Shown: piece after piece, positions 51,256 to 60,542 of the stretch | How the letters are laid out: each line of letters starts with the position of its first letter | Position numbering within the stretch: the first letter of the stretch is position 1 | Notes under the pieces: model-generated | What the model was told of the DNA's origin: nothing | The model's input: the letters and a program-made list of their open reading frames with translations, nothing else | Databases searched by the model: none | NCBI GenBank assembly: GCA_038120095.1 | Contig: JAYOKZ010000015.1 | Coordinates: forward strand, 1-64,000 | Source: UBA2589 sp038120095 | Lineage (GTDB): Bacteria > Gemmatimonadota > Gemmatimonadetes > Longimicrobiales > Gaopeijiaceae | DNA: 64,000 nt | Direction of reading: 5' to 3' | Program-made: the position numbers and the translations under genes

Positions 51256-52607
51256 GGGGCATGCGTGACGTGACAGCGGACGACCTGGCGCGGATCCGGG
51301 CTGATCTCGCTGTGGCTCGTGATGGGCTTCTCGCCCGATCGGCAGCGGAAGTCGCCGAGATCCTGGGGGGAGTCGGAGCTCGCTTCGCCGACCCGTCCGA
51401 TCCTCTGCGGAGAGCTGCACTCGAGGGGTTACCAGCGGAGGCTGCTCTTTCGCCGCCGCTTGTTGAAGCCGTGCTCGATGGAATGGCCGTGGACTGGACG
51501 GCGGCGCGACTCGTTCGCCTGCTCGAAGCCGAGTTCGATGATCCGCGCGTGCTGGATCGATTCGTCGTTCGGAACGGGTCCGCGGCATCTGATCACGGAG
51601 AGCAGGACGGGGGTCGGCGCGGGCGGACCGTGAGAGCCTTCGGTCCCTCCCTCTGCGTTCAGATCTCGTCGGGTGGAGTGCCTGGCGTGAGCGTGAACGC
51701 TCTGATCCGAAGTCTTCTCGTAAAGGCGCCGACGCTCATCAAGCCCGGAGCCGGAGATACGCTGCTCACACGGCTCTTCGCGGAGGCGCTCGCGGACGTC
51801 GACCCTGCCCTCGGAGCCGCCGTTGCCGTACGGTACTGGCGCGGCGAGGAGCGGGATGTCACGGCAGCAGCCCTGGATGGCGCGGAGGTCGTCGTGGCGT
51901 ACGGTTCGGACGAGGCGGTTCGGTCCGTTCGTAACCTGACACCCGCTACGGCGCGCTTCGTCGGCTATCACCATCGCTTCGGGATCGGCCTCGTCGGGCG
52001 GGAAGCGCTCGGTGCGGGGGTCGAGAAGGTGGCCGCGCACGTGGCCCGAGCGGTGGCGATGTTCGAGCATCGGGGCTGCGTATGCCCGCACATCGTGTTC
52101 GTCGAAGAGCACGGGAACGTTGTACCTGAAGCCTTCGCCGAGCTCGTCGCCGGGGCGCTCGAGGGTCTCGAACGGAGATGGCCGACGGATGGTGCCTCAG
52201 GCGGGAGGGAGGTCGAACGGGCAGCCCTCGTGCAGGCGAGGGGCACTGTCGAGCTCCAGGAAGCCGCGGGGGCTGCCCGGATGCTTCACGGCCACGAAGC
52301 GTCCTGGACCGTCGTCTTCGAGTCAGACCTCGTCCAGCTTCCGCAGCTGCCCGGCCGATCGGTCCGGATCCGGGGCGTGTCCGACCTCGACGATGTACCT
52401 GCGATGGTCGGCCGAGCAGGCCGGCACCTTCAGAGTGTGGGCTACGCGGGAGACGAACGGCGGGCGATGGGGCTTGCCGAGGCGCTGACGCGTGCCGGGG
52501 CCACACGGATCGTGCCGTTCGAGCACATGAGCTTCCCGCCCGCGTGGTGGCTCCACGATGGACGCGGGCCGCTGGAGACCCTCGTACGCTGGGCCGAGGT
52601 CGAGTGA
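51252..52607 (+). CDS. luxC: LuxC-type acyl-CoA/acyl-protein reductase
   Basis: A 451-residue LuxC-family reductase of the aldehyde-dehydrogenase superfamily. It reduces a bound acyl thioester with NADPH to a free aldehyde. The nucleophile is C276 in HRGCVCPH (usual form GCLSP), and the cofactor-binding part is ALIRSLLVKAPTLIKPG. The 4-base overlap with luxE shows that the two act together. Without luciferase genes, the aldehyde may go to alcohol, wax ester or a signal molecule; this is inference. Confidence 0.87.
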   Translation: MRGMRDVTADDLARIRADLAVARDGLLARSAAEVAEILGGVGARFADPSDPLRRAALEGLPAEAALSPPLVEAVLDGMAVDWTAARLVRLLEAEFDDPRVLDRFVVRNGSAASDHGEQDGGRRGRTVRAFGPSLCVQISSGGVPGVSVNALIRSLLVKAPTLIKPGAGDTLLTRLFAEALADVDPALGAAVAVRYWRGEERDVTAAALDGAEVVVAYGSDEAVRSVRNLTPATARFVGYHHRFGIGLVGREALGAGVEKVAAHVARAVAMFEHRGCVCPHIVFVEEHGNVVPEAFAELVAGALEGLERRWPTDGASGGREVERAALVQARGTVELQEAAGAARMLHGHEASWTVVFESDLVQLPQLPGRSVRIRGVSDLDDVPAMVGRAGRHLQSVGYAGDERRAMGLAEALTRAGATRIVPFEHMSFPPAWWLHDGRGPLETLVRWAEVE

Positions 52608-52623
52608 GGGGACCTGCGTGCTG

Positions 52624-52821
52624 CTACTCGTCTTCGTCGGGCTGCTGTTCGTCGCGCCAGATCACCATCTGGCGTCCCCCTCGAGGATTCTCTTCAACCC
52701 GGACCGTGAGGGAGTCGCCTTCATCGATTCCGAGATCTTCCCGCATGTCCTGTGGAATCGTGACGCGTCCGCCGACGCCGACGCTGACGTCCGTATAGTA
52801 AAGCGTTCGATAGATGGCCAT
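52624..52821 (-). CDS. AbrB/MazE/SpoVT-type DNA-binding protein
   Basis: A 65-residue swapped-hairpin AbrB DNA-binding domain: GGRVTIPQDMREDLGIDEGD is the core. It ends in an acidic tail (DEQQPDEDE). GGAGGA lies seven bases before the ATG. Members are transition-state regulators or antitoxins, but no toxin gene is adjacent. It converges with luxC (16 bases apart) and diverges from the ABC transporter, whose promoter region (52822-52962, AT-rich for this window) it may control. Confidence 0.85.
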   Translation of the reverse strand: MAIYRTLYYTDVSVGVGGRVTIPQDMREDLGIDEGDSLTVRVEENPRGGRQMVIWRDEQQPDEDE

Positions 52822-52962
52822 CGACGTTCCTCCAGTATTACCGTTCAGAGGCTCAATCTAGCGTATTTGCGAGCTTTTTGTACGGCATGAACGGCACCGT
52901 GTCCTCGGAGCGACAGACCTGTCAGCCGGACTTTGCACCTCAGCCTCGAATCAGGCAGCACC

Positions 52963-53958
52963 ATGAGTGACAACGCATTCGCCGTGCGTCTGGAGGGCGT
53001 AACCAAGCGCTTCGGCAAGCACACGGCCGTAGACGACTTTCACTTCGACGTTCCTCGGGGCGTCATCTGCGGGCTGCTCGGCCCCAACGGCTCCGGCAAG
53101 ACGACGAGCATCCGCATGATCATGGGCATCCTCGGTCCGGACGAGGGCTCGGTCTCCCTTTTCGGTGAGTCGCCCGATGTCGCTCGTCGGAGCAAGGTCG
53201 GCTATCTGCCGGAGGAGCGGGGCGTCTACAAGAAGATGAAGTGCCTCGAACTGGTCACGTTCCTCGGGGAGATCCGCGGCCTGAAACGGACGGAGGCCCG
53301 CCGGCGTGGTGGGGTCTGGCTCGATCGCCTGGGGCTTCCGCAGTGGGCCGACACGAAAGTCGAGGATCTTTCGAAGGGGATGCAGCAAAAGATTCAATTC
53401 ATCGGGACTGTCATTCACGAACCCGAATTGCTGATTCTGGACGAACCCTTCTCGGGGCTCGATCCGATCAACCAGGACGTTCTGGAACAGATTGTTCGCG
53501 ACTACCACGCCAAGGGCACGACCATCCTGTTCTCCACCCACCTCATGGATCAGGCGGAGCGCCTCTGTGAACGCGTATGCCTGATCTCGAAATCGAAAAA
53601 GGTTCTCGACGGAGACCTCAGGGAGATCAAGGCCTCGGAGCGCCGTGGTGTCGTTGCGGTCGAGTTCGAGGGCTCGGACGACTGGATTCACGGTCCCGAA
53701 ATCGATCGGGTCGAAGACGTGGGGCGGGGCCTTCAGCTCGTACTGCAGGATGGCGCGAGTCATCAACCGATCCTTCATCGTGCTGTCGCTGCCGGGGTGA
53801 ATATCCTGCGATTCGACCTCGTCGAACCCCGCCTTCACGAGATTTTCGTGCGTCACGCGGGTGACGCGGCCGTCGGGGATGCGGGCATGCCGATCCTGGC
53901 AGGATCAGACCATGAGGTCGCGACCTCGAGTCATACTTCGGGTCGGAGGGGTTCGTGA
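52963..53958 (+). CDS. ABC transporter ATP-binding protein (NatA-like)
   Basis: A 331-residue ABC ATPase. Walker A is GPNGSGKTT (40-48), the signature is LSKGMQQK (not the usual LSGGQ), Walker B is LLILDEPFSGLDP and the switch His follows in FSTHLMD. About 90 C-terminal residues make the DUF4162-like domain of NatA-type exporters. ATG 52963 is chosen because the codon at 52933 adds no family sequence. The stop overlaps the permease start (GTGA), so the two form a two-component exporter. Confidence 0.9.
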   Translation: MSDNAFAVRLEGVTKRFGKHTAVDDFHFDVPRGVICGLLGPNGSGKTTSIRMIMGILGPDEGSVSLFGESPDVARRSKVGYLPEERGVYKKMKCLELVTFLGEIRGLKRTEARRRGGVWLDRLGLPQWADTKVEDLSKGMQQKIQFIGTVIHEPELLILDEPFSGLDPINQDVLEQIVRDYHAKGTTILFSTHLMDQAERLCERVCLISKSKKVLDGDLREIKASERRGVVAVEFEGSDDWIHGPEIDRVEDVGRGLQLVLQDGASHQPILHRAVAAGVNILRFDLVEPRLHEIFVRHAGDAAVGDAGMPILAGSDHEVATSSHTSGRRGS

Positions 53959-55205
53959 TGTGGCATAACGTGTGGGCGGTGATTCGCCGTGAGTATCTGC
54001 AACGCGTCCGTTCGAAGTGGTTCATCGCGGCCACGATCGGTGGTCCTGTCATCATGGCCGGTCTGCTGGTGGTGCCGGCCTGGCTCGCCGTTCAGGGTGA
54101 CCGGGACGAGTTCAACCTGGCCGTCGTTGACGGTACGGGTGTGCTCTACGAGAACCTCGCTCCGCGGCTGGAGCTGGGGGGGTTCGAGGTGGAGGAGGCT
54201 CGCTGGCACTCTGATGTCGTGACGGAACTGAGGCAGCGCTCGAACGAGGGCGAACTCGGAGGCTTCGTCATGCTCGACGAACTGACGCTCGAGACCGGCG
54301 AGGCAATCTACTATTCGATGGACGTTCCGAGTGCCCTTCGGCAGGTGACGGTCCAGACTTCAGTCGCGCGGACGGCTCTGGAGTATCAGCTCGCCAGGCA
54401 GGGCGTCGACCCGGAGAGCCTGATGGGAGGTGGCGAACTCCAGGTCGAGGTCATCTCGAACGCGGGGTCTGACGTGCGGGATCCTCAATTCGCCGTCGCG
54501 TACATGGGTGCCTTCTTCCTGTACATGGTGATTCTGCTGTACGCCGTTGCGGTGATGCGGGCGACCCTCGAGGAGAAGACCAGCCGAATCGTCGAGGTCA
54601 TCATCTCCTCGATGAAGCCATCGGAGCTCATGCTCGGAAAGATCGTGGGCGTCTGCGCCGTCAGCCTGACCCAGATGGCGATCTGGATCGGAGCCGTGGC
54701 CACCCTGCTGATCGTCGCCATTCCCATGATGGTTGCGGCACGTCCGGAGTTGGCGAACCTCGAAAATCTGGTCGAGATCGCTCCGGGACCGGGATTGACT
54801 CTCCTCTTTCTGGGATTCTTCCTGCTTGGCTTCCTGATGTACTCGGGGCTCTACGCCGCGGTGGGTGCGATGTGCAACACCGACGAGGAAGCTCAGCAGG
54901 CGCAGTTCCCCATGATCATGCTGCTCGTCGTCCCGATCGTGATGGTCGCGCCCGTCATCCAGGACCCGAACACGCCGATGGCAACCGGGCTGTCCCTGGT
55001 CCCGCTCTTTTCGCCGATTCTCATGTGGGCTCGCGTATCGGGCGGGGGCGTGCCGTCGTGGCAGGTCGCACTCTCGTTCCTCCTGATGACGCTCATGGTG
55101 TGGCTCATCGCGTGGGTCGCAGGACGGATCTACAAGGTCGGCATCCTGATGTCCGGGAAGCGACCCACACTTCCGGAGCTCTGGCGGTGGATCCGAGCGG
55201 CGTAG
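53955..55205 (+). CDS. ABC transporter permease (NatB-like)
   Basis: A 416-residue permease with the ABC-2/NatB layout: one N-terminal transmembrane helix (about 23-48), a large periplasmic domain of about 145 residues, then five or six helices from about residue 175 (MGAFFLYMVILLYAVAVM to the end). LEEKTSRIVEVIISSMKP is the characteristic coupling segment. It probably exports sodium, a drug or a lipid-linked molecule with the ATPase upstream. GTG 53955 and ATG 53958 are both possible starts. Confidence 0.88.
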   Translation: MMWHNVWAVIRREYLQRVRSKWFIAATIGGPVIMAGLLVVPAWLAVQGDRDEFNLAVVDGTGVLYENLAPRLELGGFEVEEARWHSDVVTELRQRSNEGELGGFVMLDELTLETGEAIYYSMDVPSALRQVTVQTSVARTALEYQLARQGVDPESLMGGGELQVEVISNAGSDVRDPQFAVAYMGAFFLYMVILLYAVAVMRATLEEKTSRIVEVIISSMKPSELMLGKIVGVCAVSLTQMAIWIGAVATLLIVAIPMMVAARPELANLENLVEIAPGPGLTLLFLGFFLLGFLMYSGLYAAVGAMCNTDEEAQQAQFPMIMLLVVPIVMVAPVIQDPNTPMATGLSLVPLFSPILMWARVSGGGVPSWQVALSFLLMTLMVWLIAWVAGRIYKVGILMSGKRPTLPELWRWIRAA

Positions 55206-55220
55206 ATCGAAGCCGAGGCG

Positions 55221-55511
55221 CTAGTCCAGATCCGGCAGCGTCGACCTGAGGAGGCTCTGGAGCTGTCGGTCGTCGAAGCTGCGTGCCTTCGCGACAGCCT
55301 CTTCGTAGCTGTCCTCGATGATGATCCACGTCGTCGTGGTCGCCTCCTGTATCTCGCTGCCCGGTGGAGGTTCGAAGCGGAGGCGGGCGCGGTATCCGGC
55401 GGTTGGCTGCACGAAGTCGTCGAAGTCCACGTACGCGTCCCAGATCAGGCTGTTGTGCGCGATCGTGGCGATGTGCACACCGGGGCGGGCATTCGAAGAC
55501 ATCGAGGTCAT
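55221..55511 (-). CDS. Hypothetical protein at the end of the MoxR-DUF58 operon
   Basis: A 96-residue soluble protein with no signal peptide. The middle is beta-rich (GYRARLRFEPPP, then TTTTWIIIEDSYEEAVAKA), the end helical and acidic (STLPDLD). It begins 53 bases after the stop of the transglutaminase gene, on the same strand, so it may be the last gene of that operon. I recognise no family. It converges with the ABC permease gene after a 15-base spacer. Confidence 0.5.
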   Translation of the reverse strand: MTSMSSNARPGVHIATIAHNSLIWDAYVDFDDFVQPTAGYRARLRFEPPPGSEIQEATTTTWIIIEDSYEEAVAKARSFDDRQLQSLLRSTLPDLD

Positions 55512-55564
55512 ACTCTCACGTTAGACCGTCATGAGGTGCGCGTACAGCGCCGGAGCGGCCGGGG

Positions 55565-57589
55565 TCAACCTGCACGCGAGGCTCGAAGCCCTCGCCGTGC
55601 GGCCCGAAGCGCCTCCCGCATCTCTCGAAGTTCGGACTCCTTGAGCGTCTCGCGTCCGTACCGGTCTCTCAGGTACAGATCGACGACGCGTCGAGCAGCG
55701 CGCGCTTCGGTCGAACGTTCCGAATTGATCCTCGTCACGAGCGCGAGGGGTGTGAGCCCCGGGGTCACGTTGACGCCGTAGCGACTCGAGGCAGCTCTGA
55801 GCTGGAGATACATGCGTGTGGCGGGATCATGAGCCGGGCCGTTCAAGCGAACCCAGTACCATCCGAGGGCGGCCACCAGAAGCAGCACCATCGCTCCCCA
55901 GGGCCGTCGCTCGGTCTCATCGGACGAGGCGGCCGAACCGGCCACCTCCTGTTCGATGGTCCGGGCTCCCAGCAGGCCCGCAAAGATCCCGACCTGGTCG
56001 TCCACCGAGTAATCGAGGACCCACTTGCTCCACCGATGCTGAATCCCGTCGAAGAGAATCCGGCCGGGCCAGAACCACGATGAGACCATCTCGGTGGATC
56101 CGTCTCCCGCGGGCGTCGGATCGAACTCAACCCATCCGTAGCCGGGGAACCACGCCTCCACCCACGAGTGCGCTTCGTTCTGAGTGACGACCAGGTAGCC
56201 TCCGAAGTCGTTCCACTGACCGCCCAGGAACCCGTTCACGTTCCTCGCTTCGATTCCGATGGCGCGAAGCATGACGACCATCGCGGTGCTGAAGTACTCA
56301 CAATGGCCGGCCTGCCGATTGAACAGAAAGTGGGAGAGCGTCGTCTCACGGGCAGTCGCGGGCAGGTCTCTCGTGTAGGTGAACGTCTTCAGCCAGTCCC
56401 GGATCGCGATGGCCTTGTCATATCGGTTGTCGAGGCCCTGTGTCAGCGAGTCCGCGAGCTCGACAATCGCGGGGTCGATACGCCGCGGCAGCTGCAGAAA
56501 GTGGTCATCGGAGGGCCGGTAGCCGCTCGCCGGCTGCCTGAGTTCCTCCACGGGCGGTGGGCCCGTTGGTGCCCACGACGTGTATGCCGGCTGACCACGC
56601 CCCCAGTAGATGAAGTCACCGGCATTGTCGAAGAGTGGCTGAATCCCGTTGTCCGAGCTGATCTCGAGCGACGGGTGGAGTGCGAACAGCACACGGGAGT
56701 CGAGCGCCGCCCCGAAGATCCGCTGCTCGATGACGTCCTGCTGCCATCGCTCACGGTACCACGACGCCGGGGCCGACGATGGGGGCAGGCGCTCCGAGCG
56801 TGTCCATCGCACGCCATCGAACCGGTCATAGGACCGACCACGCCAGTGCAGGCCGCCGAGCCCGTCCGGTGGTCCATCCGGGAACTCGACTCGGAGCACG
56901 ATCTGCGGGTTCCCGACGATGGTTGAGCCGTGCTCGCCGATGGACACCTGATCCGAGAAGCCCGCAATCGACGTTGCTTCGGTCTCCCCCCGTCCGGCCC
57001 ACCCCTGGGAAACCCGGGGAAAGGTGACGAAGACGAGCAGCGCGACAGCGAGGATGGCACCGGACAGGGCGCCCATCGTCCCAACGAGGCTCCGACTGAG
57101 CGGGACGGTTCGAATCTGATGGCGCTCCGACTGGCGGCGGAGGTGACCGACCATGAGGGCCATCGTCGCGAGACCGACATACGACACGAACGCGATCAGG
57201 AAGAGCACTCCGGGCCGATACGCGGTCGAGGCGAGGAGAAGCGCGAAGGAGAGTGCGTAGAGGCGGAGGTCGTTGGGCGCCTCGAGAGATCGCAGCGCCT
57301 CCGCTGCGAGAAGGAGGAGAAGGAGGTCGACCACCGGGATGACGATGTCGTCCTGAATCACGAAGACGTGCCACAGCGCTCGGACGACCAGGATCCCGGC
57401 GAGTGGAAGCCACAGTCGTTCCATTCGGGCGGAACGGTCTCCGTCCGGATGCCAGAACAGCGCAGTCCCGAGGGCGGCCGTGGCGAGCAGCGCGGAGACC
57501 GGTTCGAAGCCTGCGCCGCCAGCAAAGGCGACGAGCCCCGCGAGGCCCATGAGCACTGCCAGCCTGCGGTGAAGGAGGCGGAGGTTCAT
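55565..57589 (-). CDS. TgpA-like transglutaminase membrane protein (DUF3488)
   Basis: A 674-residue membrane protein: about six N-terminal helices, a periplasmic transglutaminase domain with C430 (QAGHCEYFS), H474 and D490 as the catalytic triad, another helix, and a C-terminal DUF4129-like region. The family cuts or crosslinks proteins in the envelope and is found with DUF58 and MoxR genes, as here. ATG 57589 overlaps the DUF58 stop (ATGA); the longer frame from 57682 lies in that gene. Confidence 0.9.
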   Translation of the reverse strand: MNLRLLHRRLAVLMGLAGLVAFAGGAGFEPVSALLATAALGTALFWHPDGDRSARMERLWLPLAGILVVRALWHVFVIQDDIVIPVVDLLLLLLAAEALRSLEAPNDLRLYALSFALLLASTAYRPGVLFLIAFVSYVGLATMALMVGHLRRQSERHQIRTVPLSRSLVGTMGALSGAILAVALLVFVTFPRVSQGWAGRGETEATSIAGFSDQVSIGEHGSTIVGNPQIVLRVEFPDGPPDGLGGLHWRGRSYDRFDGVRWTRSERLPPSSAPASWYRERWQQDVIEQRIFGAALDSRVLFALHPSLEISSDNGIQPLFDNAGDFIYWGRGQPAYTSWAPTGPPPVEELRQPASGYRPSDDHFLQLPRRIDPAIVELADSLTQGLDNRYDKAIAIRDWLKTFTYTRDLPATARETTLSHFLFNRQAGHCEYFSTAMVVMLRAIGIEARNVNGFLGGQWNDFGGYLVVTQNEAHSWVEAWFPGYGWVEFDPTPAGDGSTEMVSSWFWPGRILFDGIQHRWSKWVLDYSVDDQVGIFAGLLGARTIEQEVAGSAASSDETERRPWGAMVLLLVAALGWYWVRLNGPAHDPATRMYLQLRAASSRYGVNVTPGLTPLALVTRINSERSTEARAARRVVDLYLRDRYGRETLKESELREMREALRAARRGLRASRAG

Positions 57590-58686
57590 GCTTCCACCTC
57601 CCCGGGGTGGAGGCGAGCGTCCCGGCCGACCGCGAACGAGTCGCCGAAGCCCGGTCGGTTGTCGATCCCCACCACGATGCACCGTGAGCGCTCGACCGGA
57701 GGAGACGGTGCCGGCGCATGCGGATCGAAGTCGGCGCGCGCCAGAATATCGAGGGCGGCCTCGAGGTGTGCCCTTCCGTCGCCCGGCTGGAGGACCTCGT
57801 CTCCGGCGACCAGGCCGAACGGCCTCGAGTGGGTGGCAGCCCGGGCGACCAGCGAAGCTGCAACCTCGATCGCGACCTCACCGGCCTCACCCGGTCGACC
57901 CTGAACGTCCAGACAGATCCATCGTGCGTCGGCTCCGTCGCGCTCGTACTCACGGAGGACCGGGGTGTTCATGCGGGCGGAGGATTTCCAGTGGATGTCC
58001 CGCGCGTCGTCGCCGTACCGGTACTCCCGGAGGCTGCGGTATTCGCCGCGAGTTGCGGACGATCCCCGGGCCGACGCACCGACGGCCGGGACGGCTCCGG
58101 CTCCCGGTCTGGGTTCTCTTACCGGGCGGTCGGTTCGGGGCCAGACGATGATGTCGCCCGGCATGTTGAGGTCGCGCTCCTTTCGAAACAGGCCGAACGG
58201 GAACCCGGTGGACAGCGTGACTGCGCCCAGCGGGTAGATTCCCCGTCGCACGAAGCTGTTGGAGGAGCGCGTCGTGGCGTGTCCGCCCGGTTCGACATGG
58301 GGAAGAAAGGCCCTTTCGGGCAGGCCTTCCTCCGAGATCTCGACGGCGAGGGAGGGCAGGTAGCGCTTGCGGTTCGTGATCTCGTAGGTGAGGCGGAGAT
58401 CCTGACCGACCGTGACGGCACGGGGAGCCCGTCGCTCGACCCTCAGCCCGCGGATGGCCTGCTCGGACAACCAGCCGCTCACGACGGTCAGGCCGAGCAT
58501 CGAACCGAGCAGCAGGTAAAGGAGGTTATTCCCCGTATTCATCGCTGCGAAGCCGACGGCGATGGTGCCCAGAGTGAAGACCACGCCGCCCGATGTGAAT
58601 CGGATTCGACGCCATGCCCGAATGCGGGACCAGGTGTCGCGAACACCCGTGGCCGCCCGACGCAGTGCAGCGCCGGGATCGCCCAT
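57586..58686 (-). CDS. DUF58-domain protein
   Basis: A 366-residue DUF58 protein. It has an N-terminal membrane region (two helices, about 29-70), then the conserved LREYRYGDDARDIHWKSSAR and LREYERDGADARWICLD, which form the vWA-like core. With MoxR ATPase and transglutaminase it is a common three-gene system for envelope or secreted-protein maturation. ATG 58686 is used; a GTG at 58707 with GAGG close by is possible. It follows the MoxR gene by 25 bases. Confidence 0.88.
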   Translation of the reverse strand: MGDPGAALRRAATGVRDTWSRIRAWRRIRFTSGGVVFTLGTIAVGFAAMNTGNNLLYLLLGSMLGLTVVSGWLSEQAIRGLRVERRAPRAVTVGQDLRLTYEITNRKRYLPSLAVEISEEGLPERAFLPHVEPGGHATTRSSNSFVRRGIYPLGAVTLSTGFPFGLFRKERDLNMPGDIIVWPRTDRPVREPRPGAGAVPAVGASARGSSATRGEYRSLREYRYGDDARDIHWKSSARMNTPVLREYERDGADARWICLDVQGRPGEAGEVAIEVAASLVARAATHSRPFGLVAGDEVLQPGDGRAHLEAALDILARADFDPHAPAPSPPVERSRCIVVGIDNRPGFGDSFAVGRDARLHPGEVEA

Positions 58687-58711
58687 GGCTGACAGGCGGG
58701 TCGTCACTGCC

Positions 58712-59695
58712 TCAGACCGGGGCGGCGATCTCGTCCAGAATCCCCTCGAGGATCGCGGCGGATTCACCGTGTACGTCGAGGTTCGAGCCCGCAGCTCCGG
58801 CGGGAAGGATGCGGTGGGCGAGGCAGGGCACCACGAGATCGCGGATGTCGTCCGGCACCAGGTATGTGCGGCCATGGGTGAGCGCGTAGGCTCGAGCCGC
58901 TCGGAAGACCGCGATGTTCCCTCTCGGACTCACACCCATGCGAAGGCGGGTCGTCGTTCGGGAGCGCTCCACGATGGCCATGAGGTAGTCGAGAATGGCA
59001 GGATCGACCTCGACATGTTCAACCCGGCTCTGAAGGTCGACGACGTCGTTCGGCGTCAGGACGGCGCGCAGCCGGTCGGCAACCGGCTCGAGCGTGGCAG
59101 ACTCCGTGAGGATCCGACGCTCTGCGTCATCGTCCGGATACCCGATCGTGATGCGCATCAGGAACCGGTCCAGCTGACTTTCCGGCAGCGGGTACGTGCC
59201 GTGATGCTCGAGCGGATTCTGGGTTGCCATGACCAGAAAAGGGCTCGGAAGGGAAAACGTCTGATCGTCGATCGTTACGCTCCCGTCCTGCATCGCCTCG
59301 AGAAGGCCGCTCTGGGTTCTCGGCGGCGCCCGATTGATCTCGTCGGCGACGACGACGTTGGTGAAGATCGGCCCCCGGCGGACTTCGAAGCTCGTCGTCT
59401 GGGGGTTGTAGACGGATACGCCGAGCACATCGGAAGGAAGGAGGTCCGAGGTGAACTGCACGCGACGGAAGCCCAGACCCAGAGCCTTCGCGAGGGCGTG
59501 GGACAGCGTAGTTTTACCTACACCCGGAACGTCTTCGAACAGTATATGTCCCCGTGCCAGAAGGGCTGCCAGGGCCATTCGGACCACATCTTCCTTGCCG
59601 TGAAAGACCGTTCCGACCTCCCGGACGAGCTGGTCGAGGAGTTCCAGTGAAGGGCGTGAGTCGGGCATGCGAGCGGCCGCTGTCGGATCAGACAA
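58712..59695 (-). CDS. MoxR-family AAA+ ATPase
   Basis: A 327-residue MoxR ATPase. Walker A is PGVGKTT (around G58-T62), then VVVADEINRAPPRTQ for Walker B and the family GLLEAMQDGSVTIDD (residues about 125-140). MoxR proteins act as chaperones for VWA or DUF58 partners. It is the first gene of the minus-strand operon. TTG 59695 has GCGAGG at seven bases upstream and is preferred; ATG 59668 is ten codons in and has no ribosome-binding site. It diverges from actA. Confidence 0.9.
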   Translation of the reverse strand: MSDPTAAARMPDSRPSLELLDQLVREVGTVFHGKEDVVRMALAALLARGHILFEDVPGVGKTTLSHALAKALGLGFRRVQFTSDLLPSDVLGVSVYNPQTTSFEVRRGPIFTNVVVADEINRAPPRTQSGLLEAMQDGSVTIDDQTFSLPSPFLVMATQNPLEHHGTYPLPESQLDRFLMRITIGYPDDDAERRILTESATLEPVADRLRAVLTPNDVVDLQSRVEHVEVDPAILDYLMAIVERSRTTTRLRMGVSPRGNIAVFRAARAYALTHGRTYLVPDDIRDLVVPCLAHRILPAGAAGSNLDVHGESAAILEGILDEIAAPV

Positions 59696-59782
59696 AAGTC
59701 GCGCCTCGCGGGAGGTGGGTCAGAAGGGAAAAGTATAACACCCGCCCTGTTCGGAAGGTTCGCGTCCGGGCCTCGTTCTGCC

Positions 59783-59812
59783 TTGACCGGTCGCCGCGAT
59801 TTCAGGTAGGTT
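59783..59812 (+). promoter_or_regulatory. Promoter candidate for the alternative complex III operon
   Basis: TTGACC (59783-59788) lies 18 bases before TAGGTT (59807-59812), a weak sigma-70-type pair in the 234-base spacer between the divergent moxR and actA starts. The -10 match is poor. The rest of 59696-59929 shows no coding sequence or RNA gene that I can support; a GGAG at 59912 is the likely actA ribosome-binding site at a long 14-base distance. Confidence 0.3.
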
Positions 59813-59929
59813 CAGGCCGTTTCGAGGGGCTCGTTCCGTTCGTCACAATCCTTGTGTAATGCGGAAAAACCCTGCCTTGCGCCCGAATTCGAAGGGCGAT
59901 CAGCTGCACCCAGGAGCAATGCTTCCGAC

Positions 59930-60529
59930 ATGAAAACCAACTGGTTGATCGGCGGACTCGCCGGCGTCCTCATGCTGGCGGGCGTTGCGTTCGTTCAGGG
60001 AGGAGGCGCCGAGGGTGAAGACGCCGCTGCCGCATCGGGCCAGCCCATCGCCTTTCCGCACAATCAGCATGCGGGCAGCGAGCCGGGCCAGAACCAGATG
60101 AACTGCCAATTCTGCCACTTCTCGGCAGAGCGTTCGGTCGATGCGGGAATTCCCCCAGTCTCGATGTGCTGGGGATGCCACCAGGTAGTGCAGGGGTCGA
60201 CCCCGGAGCAGCAGACGGAAATCGCCAAGATCAAGGAGTACGTCGATCACGGTGAGCCGATTCCGTGGAATCGGATCTACAAGATTTCCGATCATGCTCA
60301 CTTCCCCCACATGAGACACGTGACGGTGGGTCTCGAATGCCAGACCTGCCACGGAGAGGTTCAGACCTACGGCGTCCTCAACGAGCAGGACCCGGCATGG
60401 GGTGGAAACAACATGGGTTGGTGCATCGACTGTCACCGCAACCCGTCGTCCTATCAGGAAGGCCTGACGGCCACCGACGGGAGCCCGATCGAGCAAGCCT
60501 CGGTCGACTGCGCCGTCTGCCACTATTAG
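59930..60529 (+). CDS. actA: Alternative complex III, pentahaem cytochrome c subunit
   Basis: A 199-residue exported cytochrome with five CxxCH motifs: C59-H63, C80-H84, C137-H141, C165-H169 and C194-H198. One N-terminal helix (about 6-23) anchors it. ActA carries electrons out of alternative complex III, a quinol:cytochrome c oxidoreductase that replaces the bc1 complex. The next genes (actB and actC) confirm the operon. Since no bc1 genes are seen here, it is likely the main quinol oxidiser. Confidence 0.93.
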   Translation: MKTNWLIGGLAGVLMLAGVAFVQGGGAEGEDAAAASGQPIAFPHNQHAGSEPGQNQMNCQFCHFSAERSVDAGIPPVSMCWGCHQVVQGSTPEQQTEIAKIKEYVDHGEPIPWNRIYKISDHAHFPHMRHVTVGLECQTCHGEVQTYGVLNEQDPAWGGNNMGWCIDCHRNPSSYQEGLTATDGSPIEQASVDCAVCHY

Positions 60530-60542
60530 GGGGCGCAGAGAC

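Noticed and set aside
50134..52607. A bioluminescence (lux) operon
   Set aside because: Only LuxE and LuxC types are present; no luciferase alpha or beta gene lies in the window.
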